Below are positions 9,200-19,800 of a stretch of DNA of 55,245 nucleotides, piece after piece. The DNA lies in contig CAILKW010000586.1 of the NCBI GenBank assembly GCA_903834845.1, forward strand, positions 1-55,245, in the 5' to 3' direction. The notes under the pieces were generated by a model. It did no database searches, was not told the DNA's origin, and saw only the letters and a program-made list of their open reading frames with translations. The position numbers were made by a program, and so were the translations under genes. Each line of letters opens with the position of its first letter. Within the stretch, counting starts at the first letter, position 1. The stretch comes from an uncultured Bacteroidia bacterium (GTDB lineage: Bacteria; Bacteroidota; Bacteroidia; Bacteroidales; Prolixibacteraceae).

Positions 9200-9258
9200 A
9201 CAGGAAAGTGTTGGAAGCACTCCCCTGTCAAAATTTTCAGAAAGCCTGCGCACCAGGC
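9200..9258 (+). promoter_or_regulatory. Double hairpin in the susC2 leader
   Basis: Two stems lie in the 161-bp gap before susC2. Arms 9200-9210 and 9218-9228 pair at 9 of 11 positions around a 7-nt loop, and 9244-9248 pairs perfectly with 9254-9258 around a 5-nt loop. The first is not followed by a T-run, so it is more likely a leader element (RNA stability, small-RNA target or sigma promoter-proximal structure) than a terminator. Similar GGAAGTGTT...CACTCCCC motifs precede other FecI-linked susC genes as far as I remember; a search should test that. Confidence 0.4.
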
Positions 9259-9299
9259 AAACAAAAATTAATTATTAATAATAAAAATCACACAAAGGT

Positions 9300-12200
9300 A
9301 TGAATAAAATTTTCAAAGACAGGGGAATTCTGTCAGGGAATTTCCCGAGACAACTGTTTTTTATTATGAGACTAACATTATTTTTTCTAATCACCACTGT
9401 ATTAGGCTTATTCGCAAACGGGAGCTATTCTCAAAATACCCGTATAACACTTGAGTTAAAGAGTGTGACAGTAAAAGAGACACTTAAAGCTATTGAAAGT
9501 TCCAGTGAATTCTTCTTCGTTTATAACAACGAACTGATCAATGTGGAGCGTAAAATTGATATCACCGTTAAGAATGAAAAGATTGGTGATGTTCTTAGCA
9601 AAATCTTTGATGGAAGAAACGTAGAGGTAACAGTAATTGACCGCAAGATTATATTGGCTCCGACCTATATGAGCAGTCAGCAACAGGGTAAAAAGGTGAC
9701 CGGGAAAGTAACAGATCAGGCAGGGTCGCCAATCCCGGGAGCATCAGTAATGGTAAAAGGTACAACAATTGGTGTAACAACCAACAGTGATGGGAATTTT
9801 TCAATTGTGATTCCACCGGATGCCAAAACGCTGGCTTTCTCGTTTGTGGGTATGAAAACGCAGGAAGTTGCCATTGATAGCAGATCACTGTATAGTATAG
9901 TTCTATCTGAGGAAACTATTGGAATTGAAGAAGTTGTGGCTATCGGGTATGGTACTCAAAAGAAGGTAAATCTGACGGGTTCTGTTTCCTCAATTATGTC
10001 TGGGGAATTGGCAAAGCGTGCTGTTGTTAATCCAGCCCTAATGCTTCAGGGTAAAATTCCAGGTATTCAGATTGTTCAGAACTCAGGTGCACCAGGTAAT
10101 GAATCTGCAAGTATCCAGATACGCGGAAGAAGATCGTTTGGAACAGGTAATGAGCCATTAATTTTAGTAGATGGCGTACAGGGGTCACTTTCTCAGTTGA
10201 ATCCTGATATGATTGAATCAATATCTGTTTTAAAGGATGCCTCTTCATCGGCAATTTATGGGTCTCGTGCCGCGAATGGAGTTATCCTTGTTACTACTAA
10301 GAAGGGAAACGCCAACAATCGTTTAAATATTGAATTCCATTCAAGTTTATCTATAGAAAATCCTACCTACCTACCTGATTTGGTTACCAATTCTGCCGAA
10401 TACATGACGTTACTAAACGAGGCGGCAGTAAATACCAGAGGTACAGGCAGGGAAATATATACCCAGGCAGAAATTGATTCCTATAAAAATAATGTGGGAA
10501 ATCCTATGTATCCAAATACAGATTGGAATAAATATACTTACAGAACAGGAGCAACTAAGTCTAATTATTTGAGCCTTAGCGGAGGCAGTGAGGCGACTAC
10601 ATATAATCTTGGATTAGGTTATGTTGATCAGACTGGAGTTGTGCAGCATTATGACGCAAAAAAATACAACGTTTTATTTAACATGGTCAGTAAACTCAGT
10701 AAAATTGTAACGTTGAAAACGAACTTTAATCTGAGTCAGAATGTTCGCAATGAAAGTCAGGGTGGGATTACAAACTTGGTGCTTACAACATGGGGTGCAC
10801 ATCCTACATACGGACCTCGAATACTTAAGGATGGACCAAGCTTAGGACAATATACCAGATGGGCATTCGGAAAAGTATATAACAACTGGCAACCAACCAT
10901 AGCTATAGAAAACGGAGGAGACAGGTATCAGAATAACAATGCCCAGATTTCTGCTACAATAAGTGTGAAACTCATGGAAGGACTGGATTGGGAAACTACC
11001 GGTGCTGCACGCCTTAATTTTGATAATTTTAAGTCAACGGGTTATGCATTACCTACTTACGATTGGACTACGGGTAATTATATTGCCTCTATTCAGGGTG
11101 CAAGTACTGGTATTGCGGTTACCCGTACTGATACCAAAAATCAGTTTTATAATTTATTCTCTACACTGAAATACAATAAGCTATTTGCAGAAAAACATCA
11201 AGTGTCGGTATTGGCAGGATATAGTCAGGAAAATCTTCGAAATGATTATTTGACGGGTTACCGAAAGTTAATGCCAAGTCCAACCGCAACAGAGTTAAAT
11301 TCCGGTTCGACTATCGGACAAACAACTGGTGGGACAGCCTACGAATGGGCTATACAGTCCTTTTTCGGGCGTTTAAATTATTCGTATAATGACAAATACC
11401 TGTTTGAGGCCTCCTTTCGATACGATGGTTCCTCACGGTTTTCTCAGGGAAATAAATGGGGATTGTTTCCTTCTCTTTCAGCAGGATGGAAAATTAATAA
11501 AGAAAGTTTCATCAGTGATTTAACGTGGATCAACGAATTAAAGTTGAGGGCTTCGTGGGGAGAGTTAGGTAATCAGGAAATCGGGAATTATCCTTATCAG
11601 GAAATTATGTCCATTGGTTTAAATTATCCGTTCGGATCTTCAACTCAATCAGGAGCTTATCTTAACAGGTTAAGCAATAATGATATTACTTGGGAAACAA
11701 CAACAATTACTGATGTAGGAGTTGATTTTAGTCTTTTCAGCAACAAACTATACGGTACAGTTGACTATTTCAACAAAACAACTTCGGATATTCTCCGGGG
11801 AGCTCAGGTACCTGGATTTGTTGGGTTATCCGCACCTACCATCAATGATGGTGCTATGAAAAATGAAGGAATGGAATTTTTGGTAGGCCACAAAAATACT
11901 GTGGGTGATTTTACCTATGATGTAAGCTTTAATCTTGGCAGCTATAAGAATACTCTTACTAAATTTGGAGCAAGACAGGATGGTGGTGCCTATATTAACG
12001 AAGAGGGCATGCCGTGGAATAGCTATTTTGCATGGCATCAGATAGGGATTTTTCAAACTCAAGCCGAAATTGATGCAGCTCCAAAACATCAGTTTAATCC
12101 TAAACCCGGAGATTTTCGTTATGAGGATGTAAATAAGGATGGGAAAATTGATCAGGACGACAGAATTGTTGTCCCCGGAATTTTCCCTAAATTTGATTAT

Positions 12201-12698
12201 GGCGGAACTATTTCAATTCAATGGAAAAATTTTGACTTGTCTGCATTTTTTCAAGGTTCTGAAGGAAGAAAATACTCAGTTATTTTCTGGGGTTTTGAAC
12301 CATTCTTTCAGGAAGGGAAACCACCAACATTCTGGAGAAACCGCTGGACTCCGCAGAATCCTTCTACCACATTACCAAGACTTTATATTCCTGGTGAACA
12401 TCCCGCCATTACAACAAATTCTTCATGGTGGCTACAGGATGCCTCCTACTTTAGATTGAAGAACCTTCAGTTTGGTTATAATATTCCTAAAATTTTATGT
12501 AAAAAAATAGGAGCCCAGGGTATCCGAGTTTACTACTCAGGAGATAACTTGTTTACTATAACGCAATACTATAAAGGGATTACCGGTGCCAAAAATGCCG
12601 GAGGTGATCCTGAAAGAAGTAGTGGTTCTGGCAACCAATGGTTTGCTAATTATCCGCAGGTAAAGATTCATTCTTTTGGCGTTAAATTAAATTTCTAA
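9300..12698 (+). CDS. SusC/RagA-family TonB-dependent transducer with STN domain (second pair)
   Basis: This outer-membrane glycan importer also signals. The 1132-aa protein begins with a long signal peptide (cleavage near residue 45, SYSQ). An STN domain (about 48-120; LKSVTVKETLKAIESSS) contacts FecR-type anti-sigma factors. Next come a carboxypeptidase-regulatory-like domain (about 132-205), the plug (IQIRGRRSFGTGNEPLILVDG; AIYGSRAANGVILVTTKKG) and a beta-barrel ending in LNF. The start at 9300 keeps the basic N-region PRQLFFIMRLTLFFL usual for FecI-linked SusC proteins, although Met23 (9366) would also give a signal peptide. It sits directly after sigma and anti-sigma and 17 bp before susD2. 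It is the probable sensor for the locus. Confidence 0.97.
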   Translation: MNKIFKDRGILSGNFPRQLFFIMRLTLFFLITTVLGLFANGSYSQNTRITLELKSVTVKETLKAIESSSEFFFVYNNELINVERKIDITVKNEKIGDVLSKIFDGRNVEVTVIDRKIILAPTYMSSQQQGKKVTGKVTDQAGSPIPGASVMVKGTTIGVTTNSDGNFSIVIPPDAKTLAFSFVGMKTQEVAIDSRSLYSIVLSEETIGIEEVVAIGYGTQKKVNLTGSVSSIMSGELAKRAVVNPALMLQGKIPGIQIVQNSGAPGNESASIQIRGRRSFGTGNEPLILVDGVQGSLSQLNPDMIESISVLKDASSSAIYGSRAANGVILVTTKKGNANNRLNIEFHSSLSIENPTYLPDLVTNSAEYMTLLNEAAVNTRGTGREIYTQAEIDSYKNNVGNPMYPNTDWNKYTYRTGATKSNYLSLSGGSEATTYNLGLGYVDQTGVVQHYDAKKYNVLFNMVSKLSKIVTLKTNFNLSQNVRNESQGGITNLVLTTWGAHPTYGPRILKDGPSLGQYTRWAFGKVYNNWQPTIAIENGGDRYQNNNAQISATISVKLMEGLDWETTGAARLNFDNFKSTGYALPTYDWTTGNYIASIQGASTGIAVTRTDTKNQFYNLFSTLKYNKLFAEKHQVSVLAGYSQENLRNDYLTGYRKLMPSPTATELNSGSTIGQTTGGTAYEWAIQSFFGRLNYSYNDKYLFEASFRYDGSSRFSQGNKWGLFPSLSAGWKINKESFISDLTWINELKLRASWGELGNQEIGNYPYQEIMSIGLNYPFGSSTQSGAYLNRLSNNDITWETTTITDVGVDFSLFSNKLYGTVDYFNKTTSDILRGAQVPGFVGLSAPTINDGAMKNEGMEFLVGHKNTVGDFTYDVSFNLGSYKNTLTKFGARQDGGAYINEEGMPWNSYFAWHQIGIFQTQAEIDAAPKHQFNPKPGDFRYEDVNKDGKIDQDDRIVVPGIFPKFDYGGTISIQWKNFDLSAFFQGSEGRKYSVIFWGFEPFFQEGKPPTFWRNRWTPQNPSTTLPRLYIPGEHPAITTNSSWWLQDASYFRLKNLQFGYNIPKILCKKIGAQGIRVYYSGDNLFTITQYYKGITGAKNAGGDPERSSGSGNQWFANYPQVKIHSFGVKLNF

Positions 12699-12715
12699 CC
12701 TTAAATTTTAAAACA

Positions 12716-14194
12716 ATGAATAAGCATATATTTAAATATCTGGTCATTGGAGTTTTCTTTGCTCTGACATTATGGTCGTGTGAAAATTTTCTGGATAAAC
12801 AACCTCTTGATTCTCCGTCAAAAGCCACTTTTTGGAAAACAGAAGCGGATGCTACTATGGGTCTTGCAGCTTGTTATGGCAGGCTTAATAACGATTGTAC
12901 TGGTGCGACAAATGGTGGAGGATCACTCCATCACTCAGGAGGAATGACCGATGAGGGTTATGCACAATATCCATGGGAAGGTGGTTATACTAATGTACCT
13001 CGCGGTATTATTGAAGCAACAACCGGTGGAGTATTAAGCAATTTTTGGTATAACAGCTACCGAGGTATTACTACTTGCAATGTGTTTTTGGAAAATATTG
13101 ATGCCATTCCAATGGCTGATGCATTGAAAAGTGTAATGAAGGGAGAGGTACTCTTCCTCAGAGCTTTCTGGTATAATTACCTTACTGCTCTATACGGCGA
13201 TTGCCCGCTAATTATTAAAGTGTTGAGCGTAGAAGAATCTATGAAGCTTAAACGTACACCAAAGGCAGAGGTAGTTACCCAGATATTAAAGGATCTGGAT
13301 GCAGCCATTGCGCTATTGCCTGATAAAATTTATGCCGGAAATGCTGTGAAAGGATCCGCTCAAGCATTGAAAGCAAGGGTATGTTTGTACAACGAAAAAT
13401 GGGCAGATGCCGCAACTGCTGCCAAAGCTGTGATGGATAACCCTTTGTACGCTCTTCATCCCGATTTCCTTGCCATGTGTAATGGAAATGCTGAGAATGG
13501 CAACAAAGAAATTCTCTTTTCTGTTAAATATCTTGCACCAGATGTTATTCATGGCCTCGATTACGAGCATGGCAGTTGGTTTTCATCTACACCAATTCAA
13601 GATTATGTTGACTTTTTTGAAAAACTACCGGGATGGGATGCTGCAAATCCGTTTGAAAAGCGTGACCCCAGACTGAAACTTACTGTTCTTGTTCCTGGTG
13701 CGCCATTTCCTTATGTAAAGACAGGCGACGTATTTGTACCCTCCTTAAATGCCGGAAAAACCCTTTATGGACTTATTAAATTTATAAAAACTGTAAGTTC
13801 ATCCTCTACTAATTGCGATCAGGATATTATCCTTCTACGACTGGCAGATGTTATGCTGATGTACGCTGAAGCTAAACTTAAAGGTGGGCAAAATGATGCT
13901 TCTGCTTTGAAAGCATTGAATGATGTTCGCGCTCGTTTTGGCAATGTGCTTGTACCAAAAACTACGCTCGACATGAATGCAATCATGTATGAAAGAAAAG
14001 TTGAGCTCGGATTCGAAGGATTGCGTTTCTTCGATATTCGACGTTGGAAAATTGGAACCCAAGCAATGACAGGACTCAAGGATCCTGTCGCCAAAGATTA
14101 CACATTCAACGAGAGTAAACATTATCTGTGGCCTATTCCGCAGGCTGAGATAAATGTAATGGGAAAGGTATTTGGTCAGAATCCCGGTTATTAA
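12716..14194 (+). CDS. SusD/RagB-family surface glycan-binding lipoprotein (second pair)
   Basis: This is the partner of the STN-bearing SusC, 17 bp upstream. The 492-aa protein has a type II signal peptide with Cys22 in LWSC, followed by the common early SusD sequence ENFLDKQPLDSPSKATFW. It keeps the RagB helical region (about 140-165; GEVLFLRAFWYNYLTALYGD), the TPR-like AKAVMDN segment and the C-terminal signature LADVMLMYAEAKL, YERKVELGFEGLRFFDIRRW and LWPIPQAEI with the final NPGY. It therefore belongs to the canonical SusD type more closely than the first SusD does. A strong hairpin 10 nt after the stop separates it from the enzyme genes. Confidence 0.97.
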   Translation: MNKHIFKYLVIGVFFALTLWSCENFLDKQPLDSPSKATFWKTEADATMGLAACYGRLNNDCTGATNGGGSLHHSGGMTDEGYAQYPWEGGYTNVPRGIIEATTGGVLSNFWYNSYRGITTCNVFLENIDAIPMADALKSVMKGEVLFLRAFWYNYLTALYGDCPLIIKVLSVEESMKLKRTPKAEVVTQILKDLDAAIALLPDKIYAGNAVKGSAQALKARVCLYNEKWADAATAAKAVMDNPLYALHPDFLAMCNGNAENGNKEILFSVKYLAPDVIHGLDYEHGSWFSSTPIQDYVDFFEKLPGWDAANPFEKRDPRLKLTVLVPGAPFPYVKTGDVFVPSLNAGKTLYGLIKFIKTVSSSSTNCDQDIILLRLADVMLMYAEAKLKGGQNDASALKALNDVRARFGNVLVPKTTLDMNAIMYERKVELGFEGLRFFDIRRWKIGTQAMTGLKDPVAKDYTFNESKHYLWPIPQAEINVMGKVFGQNPGY

Positions 14195-14204
14195 ACCTCA
14201 ATTT

Positions 14205-14242
14205 TTAATTAGCAAAGGTGCAACAGCACTTTTGCTAATTAA
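14205..14242 (+). terminator. Strong hairpin after susD2 (terminator or attenuator)
   Basis: Arms 14205-14221 and 14226-14242 pair over 17 bp with one G-T wobble around a 4-nt loop, starting 10 nt after the susD2 stop. The AT-rich outer stem could serve as the terminal U-run. It probably limits read-through so that transporter and binding protein are expressed more than the enzymes downstream, or it stabilises the susCD mRNA. Confidence 0.75.
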
Positions 14243-14369
14243 TTCATTTATTGCACTTCCTAAAATTTAACTACTGTTATAAAATTAGGGTGTTAGAATA
14301 TTATTATTCATTTCCCATATATCCAGATGGCGAAAATACAATAATGATATTCGGATTTAATCCTAAAAA

Positions 14370-14534
14370 ATGGAAGCTAAATTATTAGCATTAAAGCCGA
14401 ATTTGGGAAAGCTTTTCCTACGTGCTTCCGTGTATCCGGAAAAATTTGAAAAAACGAATGAAGTAAATCGATGGAAGGTGAAGTGTCTGTGTTTTACTCT
14501 GAAAAAATGTACCTGTATAATCCCCCTCTTTTAA
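14370..14534 (+). CDS. Possible 54-aa small protein before the enzyme operon
   Basis: An ATG at 14370 opens 54 codons that end 26 bp before the next gene. The product (MEAKLLALKPNLGKLFLRAS...) is basic, has four Cys in its last 16 residues (KCLCFTLKKCTC) and has no signal peptide or family I recognise. It is the only open frame of note in the 366-bp gap 14195-14560. I see no good -7 box or other motif there. It may be chance or a relic. Confidence 0.22.
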   Translation: MEAKLLALKPNLGKLFLRASVYPEKFEKTNEVNRWKVKCLCFTLKKCTCIIPLF

Positions 14535-14560
14535 TACCAACCTTATAAATTCTACTAATA

Positions 14561-16843
14561 ATGAAATCATGGAAATATTTTTGCGCAAGCCTTCTCATAC
14601 CTGTTTTTTCGCTTATTTATATTGGATGCGATAAGTCAAAGATGAAACAAATGTCAGTTTCATCGTACAAAGGCATTTTTAAAAGTCCCCCCACGCATAT
14701 TCCAACAGGTAAGACGCCAGATGGACCGATTGCAGGTAATGGAGATGTTGGGATAGTATTCAGCGGAACTCCTGATTTGCAACGATTTTATTTCTCAAAA
14801 AATGACTTTTGGAAATCAAAACCAGGGTATCCGGATGGTGGTGTTTTTCTTCCTGGTGGTTTGGATATACGGGTCCAAGCAATGAAAGGAGCTTCCTATT
14901 ATGCCGAGCAAGTCCTTGAAAATGCTACCCTAAAGGTTGATTTCAAAACAGAGAATGCCGGCTATAAACTTGATTCGTGGGTAGCGGCATCTGATAATAT
15001 TGTTATTCTGCAATTCGCGTCTGAAAAGAAGACTTATGATGTAAACCTGAATCTTTGGTCTCAAACTGGAAATGGCTCAATTAATGAATCGGGGCAGGAT
15101 GGTGAGGTTTATTGGGTAACACGCAAATTTGAAACTCCAGATCTGAAATGGCCAACTCAAATCGCTATTGCCATGAAAGTTCTTGGAGGAGGCCTAAGGG
15201 ATTTTCAATTGAAACCATCAGAAAGAGTACAGGTAGCTATTAGTTTTTGTACTAATCATGACAATGACAATTATTTCCAGACTGCAGTGGCAAAGGTTAA
15301 AAACCTGACGTTACATTCAATAAAAACTTTACGGCAAGATCACGAAACATGGTGGAAGGAGTTTTGGTCACAGTCGATGATAAATATTGGGGATACCTTA
15401 ATTGAAAAATATTATTATGGTTCGCAGTATTTACTTGCTTGCTGTAGCAGGAACAAAAATTTTCCACCTGGGCTTTGGGGAAACTCCCTGACTGAAGACG
15501 CTTCTTTTACTAATTGGGTAGGCGACTATCACCTAAACTACAACCACCAATCGCCGTGGTGGGGTGTTTTTTCATCCAACCAGATAAAATTGGCTGATCC
15601 TTATGATACGCCAATCCTTGAATATATGCCAAATGCAAAAATATTTGCTAAGGAATTTTTAAAATGCAGAGGAGTATATTATCCGGTTGGGATTGGTCCG
15701 AAGGGTTTTTGCCCCGCTATGTTCCCGCTTACAGCCGCGAAAATGCAATTTTATTACAAAACTCCTGAAACAAATATTGAAAACGGCTATATGTTTCTCG
15801 GGCAAAAAAGCAACGCTATATTTGCTTCAGTTAATATGTTACTGAGGTATTATTACACTTACGACGCTGAATATGCAAAAAAGGTATATCCATTTCTTCG
15901 TGAAATTGCCGACTTCTGGGAAGACTACCTTAAATTTGAAAATGGGCGGTATGTAAGTTATAATGATAATGTTGGTGAGGTTGGTCCCTGGGAAGGAAAA
16001 GACTGGAAGAAAAATTATGGAGACATAAATCCTGTAGGAAGCATGGGATACCTCAGAATATTTTTCAAAGGGATTATCGAGATCAGCAATGATTTGAAAG
16101 TAGATGCAGACCGACAGGCAAAATGGAAGAATATTCTTGAAAATTTAAGTCCAATTCCTACCATAGAAGTGGCTGGTAGTATTAGGATTCACGGCAGCGA
16201 AGGAGGAAATGGTTCAGGAGGCCGAATGATCGGTGCCTCTCCCGGTACTATGTGGAGCTTATTATATCCATTACCCGCTTTCGACAGAAATATTGATACA
16301 ACCCTAATCAGAATTCTTCGGAATGAAGCTAACCTTTGGGATGAGAAACATTGGGATCATGCTCATTCAGGAGGATTTGAAATCATTTTCAGCTCTGCTG
16401 CCAGATTGGGAATGAATCCGGTATTTATTCTGGAAAAATTATCAAGCAGGTTAAAAAACGGCAGTTATCCTAATTTATGGGTTCCAAGCGGAGGTGGCGG
16501 AGTAGAAACACTTAATGCAGTACCTGCAGCTATTAATGAAATGCTTTTGCAAAGCTATGAAGGGATTATCAGGGTTTTCCCAAACTGGGTGAAAGAAAAA
16601 GATGCCAGTTACTCCACCTTACGGGCAATTGGAGCTTTTCTAATCAGTAGCAGTTTAAAGAGGGGGAAAGTTCAGTATATTAACGTATTAAGTGAAAAAG
16701 GCCGTACCTGCACTATTGAAAACCCGTGGGGTGATGTCAAGGTTTTATTGGAAAGAGATGGCCGGAAATCGGAAATCTTAACTGGAAAATTGATAAAATT
16801 TGAAACAAAACAAAACGAGAAGATCATAATAACGGTTATCTGA
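14561..16843 (+). CDS. DUF5703-like lipoprotein, putative GH95-related glycosidase (paralogue A)
   Basis: The 760-aa product has a lipoprotein signal (Cys23 in YIGC) and is probably outer-membrane anchored. I believe it belongs to the DUF5703 family, whose activity is unknown to me. Its architecture mirrors GH95. The N-terminal beta-sandwich motif PIAGNGDVGIV with NDFW (residues 56-84) corresponds to PIGNG-x-G-x-x-VFGG with (N)D-x-FW in GH95. The toroid begins near 280, with YLLACCSRN, then NYN at 326-328 in a YHLNYNHQ motif. The segment YNDNVGEVG holds Glu473, a candidate general acid. GGGGVETL with Glu649 lies 11 residues before EMLLQS (660), where GH95 has its key Asp. The gene ends 10 bp before a GH78 gene. 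Two more paralogues occur in this window (B and C). The glycosidase assignment is an inference; the substrate is unknown. Confidence 0.8.
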   Translation: MKSWKYFCASLLIPVFSLIYIGCDKSKMKQMSVSSYKGIFKSPPTHIPTGKTPDGPIAGNGDVGIVFSGTPDLQRFYFSKNDFWKSKPGYPDGGVFLPGGLDIRVQAMKGASYYAEQVLENATLKVDFKTENAGYKLDSWVAASDNIVILQFASEKKTYDVNLNLWSQTGNGSINESGQDGEVYWVTRKFETPDLKWPTQIAIAMKVLGGGLRDFQLKPSERVQVAISFCTNHDNDNYFQTAVAKVKNLTLHSIKTLRQDHETWWKEFWSQSMINIGDTLIEKYYYGSQYLLACCSRNKNFPPGLWGNSLTEDASFTNWVGDYHLNYNHQSPWWGVFSSNQIKLADPYDTPILEYMPNAKIFAKEFLKCRGVYYPVGIGPKGFCPAMFPLTAAKMQFYYKTPETNIENGYMFLGQKSNAIFASVNMLLRYYYTYDAEYAKKVYPFLREIADFWEDYLKFENGRYVSYNDNVGEVGPWEGKDWKKNYGDINPVGSMGYLRIFFKGIIEISNDLKVDADRQAKWKNILENLSPIPTIEVAGSIRIHGSEGGNGSGGRMIGASPGTMWSLLYPLPAFDRNIDTTLIRILRNEANLWDEKHWDHAHSGGFEIIFSSAARLGMNPVFILEKLSSRLKNGSYPNLWVPSGGGGVETLNAVPAAINEMLLQSYEGIIRVFPNWVKEKDASYSTLRAIGAFLISSSLKRGKVQYINVLSEKGRTCTIENPWGDVKVLLERDGRKSEILTGKLIKFETKQNEKIIITVI

Positions 16844-16853
16844 AAGAGGAAGG

Positions 16854-19800
16854 ATGATGATTAAAACCAATTTAATACCTAAAGTCTGGATTATTGGGAC
16901 ATTCATGTTGTTGAATATAGTACCGGTCTGCGGCAAGGAACAAAGGATGAATTTAGCAAAGGGAATTTTTTGCAAAACATTCTCTTCCATCGAATCAAGC
17001 GAGTGGTCTGCAAATAAATTGACTGACGGTGATAAAGGGGGAAAAGGTTGGAGTAGCAAGGCATTCTCTTTGTATCCCGATCATTCTTTGTATCCTGAAA
17101 ATGTAGTTATTGATTTAAAAACCACTTATGATATTGAAAAAGTCATACTGTTCCCGAGAGGTGATGATAATATGGCAGGCAAGGGTTTCCCAAAAAACTT
17201 TACAATTGAGGTTTGTAGGGAAGGAGAAAAATGGAAGGTTGTTTCGCAAAGAATAAATTATCCTGTACTTGTTAACGGTAAAGCACAAACATTTACACTC
17301 AAAAATGCCAAAGGCCGCTACTTTAAAATAGAAGCAACCCAATTACACTCTGTTGATAGTGGCAAGTATTATTTTCAATTATCAGAAATTGAAATTTTTG
17401 GTAAAGAACTTAACAATCCTTCATCAAAAATACCAAAAAGTTCTTTCCAAAAAGACTCAAATACTGTGAATAACCTTCGTTGTGAGAATGAGACTAATCC
17501 GATTGGAATAGATGTTAAGAATCCACGGTTATCATGGTGGATAATATCTAAGGAAAGAGGTGTCATACAGAAAGCTTATCAAATATTGGTTGCTTCAAGT
17601 GAAGCCGTTCTTAAAAAAGGAGAGGGGGATATTTGGAATAGCAAACGAGTTGAGGGTGAAAATTCTACTTCAGTAACTTATGCAGGAAAACCTCTTCAAT
17701 CCGGAGCTCGCTATTGGTGGAAAGTTAAAGTTTTTAGTGATTGCAAAAATGAGTTTGGGTGGAGTTTTCCTGCACATTTTGAAACCGGGAAAATGAATCA
17801 GTCTGATTGGGAGGGAAAATGGATCGGAGCCAATGCAGATACTAAACATGGAGCAGTTTATTTGCGTAAAGAAATAGATATTGGCAAACAGGTTAAACGG
17901 GCAGTGGTTTATTTCTGTGGACTGGGATTTTCTGATTTGAGCATTGACGGACAAAAAATAGGTGATTATTTTCTGGGACCGGGATTCACCACCTACAATA
18001 AACGAACTTATTACTTGGCATTTGACGTTACAAAAAATTTCTCAAATCTCGGTCGCAAAGCATTGGCTGTTACCTTGGTTGACGGTTGGTACGGATTAGC
18101 GAAAGACCCATGGGTTCACAAATTTGAAAAAAATAGTTATGTTGATAAACCAAAGCTGCTTTTAAATCTTCATATTGAATATAAAGATGGTACAGAATCC
18201 AATATAGTCTCGGATAAGAGTTGGAAATGGTCGGACGGGCCTATTACTTTTAGTTGGATTGCACAGGAAAATATTGACCTAAGGAAAGCACATTCAGGAT
18301 GGGATAAGGCAGCATTTAATGATTTTAATTGGAATCCGGTGAAAGAAGTGAATGGACCAACAGGTGTTTTAATGCACCAAAAAGAGCCTCCGTGTCGGAT
18401 TATAGATGTAATTCATCCTGTTTCAATGATTTATGATCCTGTTTCAAGTACCTATAAGTTTGATTTTGGACGTGAATTATCAGGTGTGGTTCGTTTTAGA
18501 ACTAAAGGTGCAAACGGAAACACAATTACAATTACAACAATACCTTTGGATGAAAAATATTCCCATAATAACCATTTTATTCTTGACGGAAACAAGGATT
18601 ATGAAATCTATGAACCTCGGTTTTTCAATATTGGAATAAAACAGTTAGCGATAAAAGGAGTAACTCTAACACCTGAATTAGAAGATATCTCAGTTCTGGT
18701 TATCTCAAACTCCTGGGAGAAAGCCGGGAGCTTCAGTTGTTCCGATGATTTCGTTAATTTCTTAGAAGACATTGTACGCAGGACCTCTGCATATTACACA
18801 ACATTCCTTCCAAATGACCCTACACGTGAATGGAAAGTATGGACGCAGGATATTGTAACCATGTTTGTTCCAAATACCTATTTATTTGATGCTCAAAGGA
18901 TGTATGAACGCTGGCAATTCGATATGGTAAACGACCAGCGAGAGGATGGCAATGTTCCAAATATTAGTCCAGGAGGTTTTTTCGATGATTATAACAGTCC
19001 ATGGTGGGGAGGTTGTGTTGTTTGGCTTCCTTGGAATTTATTTCAATATTATGGTAATGAGTTAGTTCTTAAGGAATCTTATCCGGCAATGAAACTTTAT
19101 GTAGATTATCTTACCAGTGTGAGTAAAGATGGTTTACAGGATTGGGGGCTTGCAGACTGGTGTCCTATTGAAGAAACGCCTCGTCCTATTATCAATACAG
19201 CCGCTCATTATTATTATGCTAAAATTGTGAGTAATACTGCTAAAATACTTGGGAAATCTGATGATGAGAAAAGATACTCGGATTTAGCTTCCAAGATAAA
19301 AAAATTATTTAATGAGCAATTTTTAGATTCATTAACAGGGATTTATGGTAAGTTGGGATGGACAATTACCCCTGGTTATCCTTCAAGTGTTTTAAATGGA
19401 GTTGTACCTCATAAAATTTGGTGGTCCGGAAATAGAGTCTGTACACAAGCTGGTCAGATACTTCCCTTAGCTTTAGGCCTTGTACCTGAAAGACAAATTC
19501 CATTAGTTCAAAAAACCCTATTGTCTGAAATTGAAGCACATAGTAATCACCTTTCTACTGGTTTTTGTTCTACTCCTTATTTGGTTCAGTTATTGGCAGA
19601 CCTTGCACCAGAGGTTGGATGGAAAATGACTACTATTCGGGATTATCCTTCATGGTACAGTAATACTGTTGGTTCCGATAATTACCTTATGAAAGAAATG
19701 TGGCATGGTGGGCAGGCATTTATGCCTTCTCTTGCAGGTAATATTGGCGGGTGGATTTATCAGTCACTTGGTGGAATTCGTCCCAATAGTCCTGGATTTA

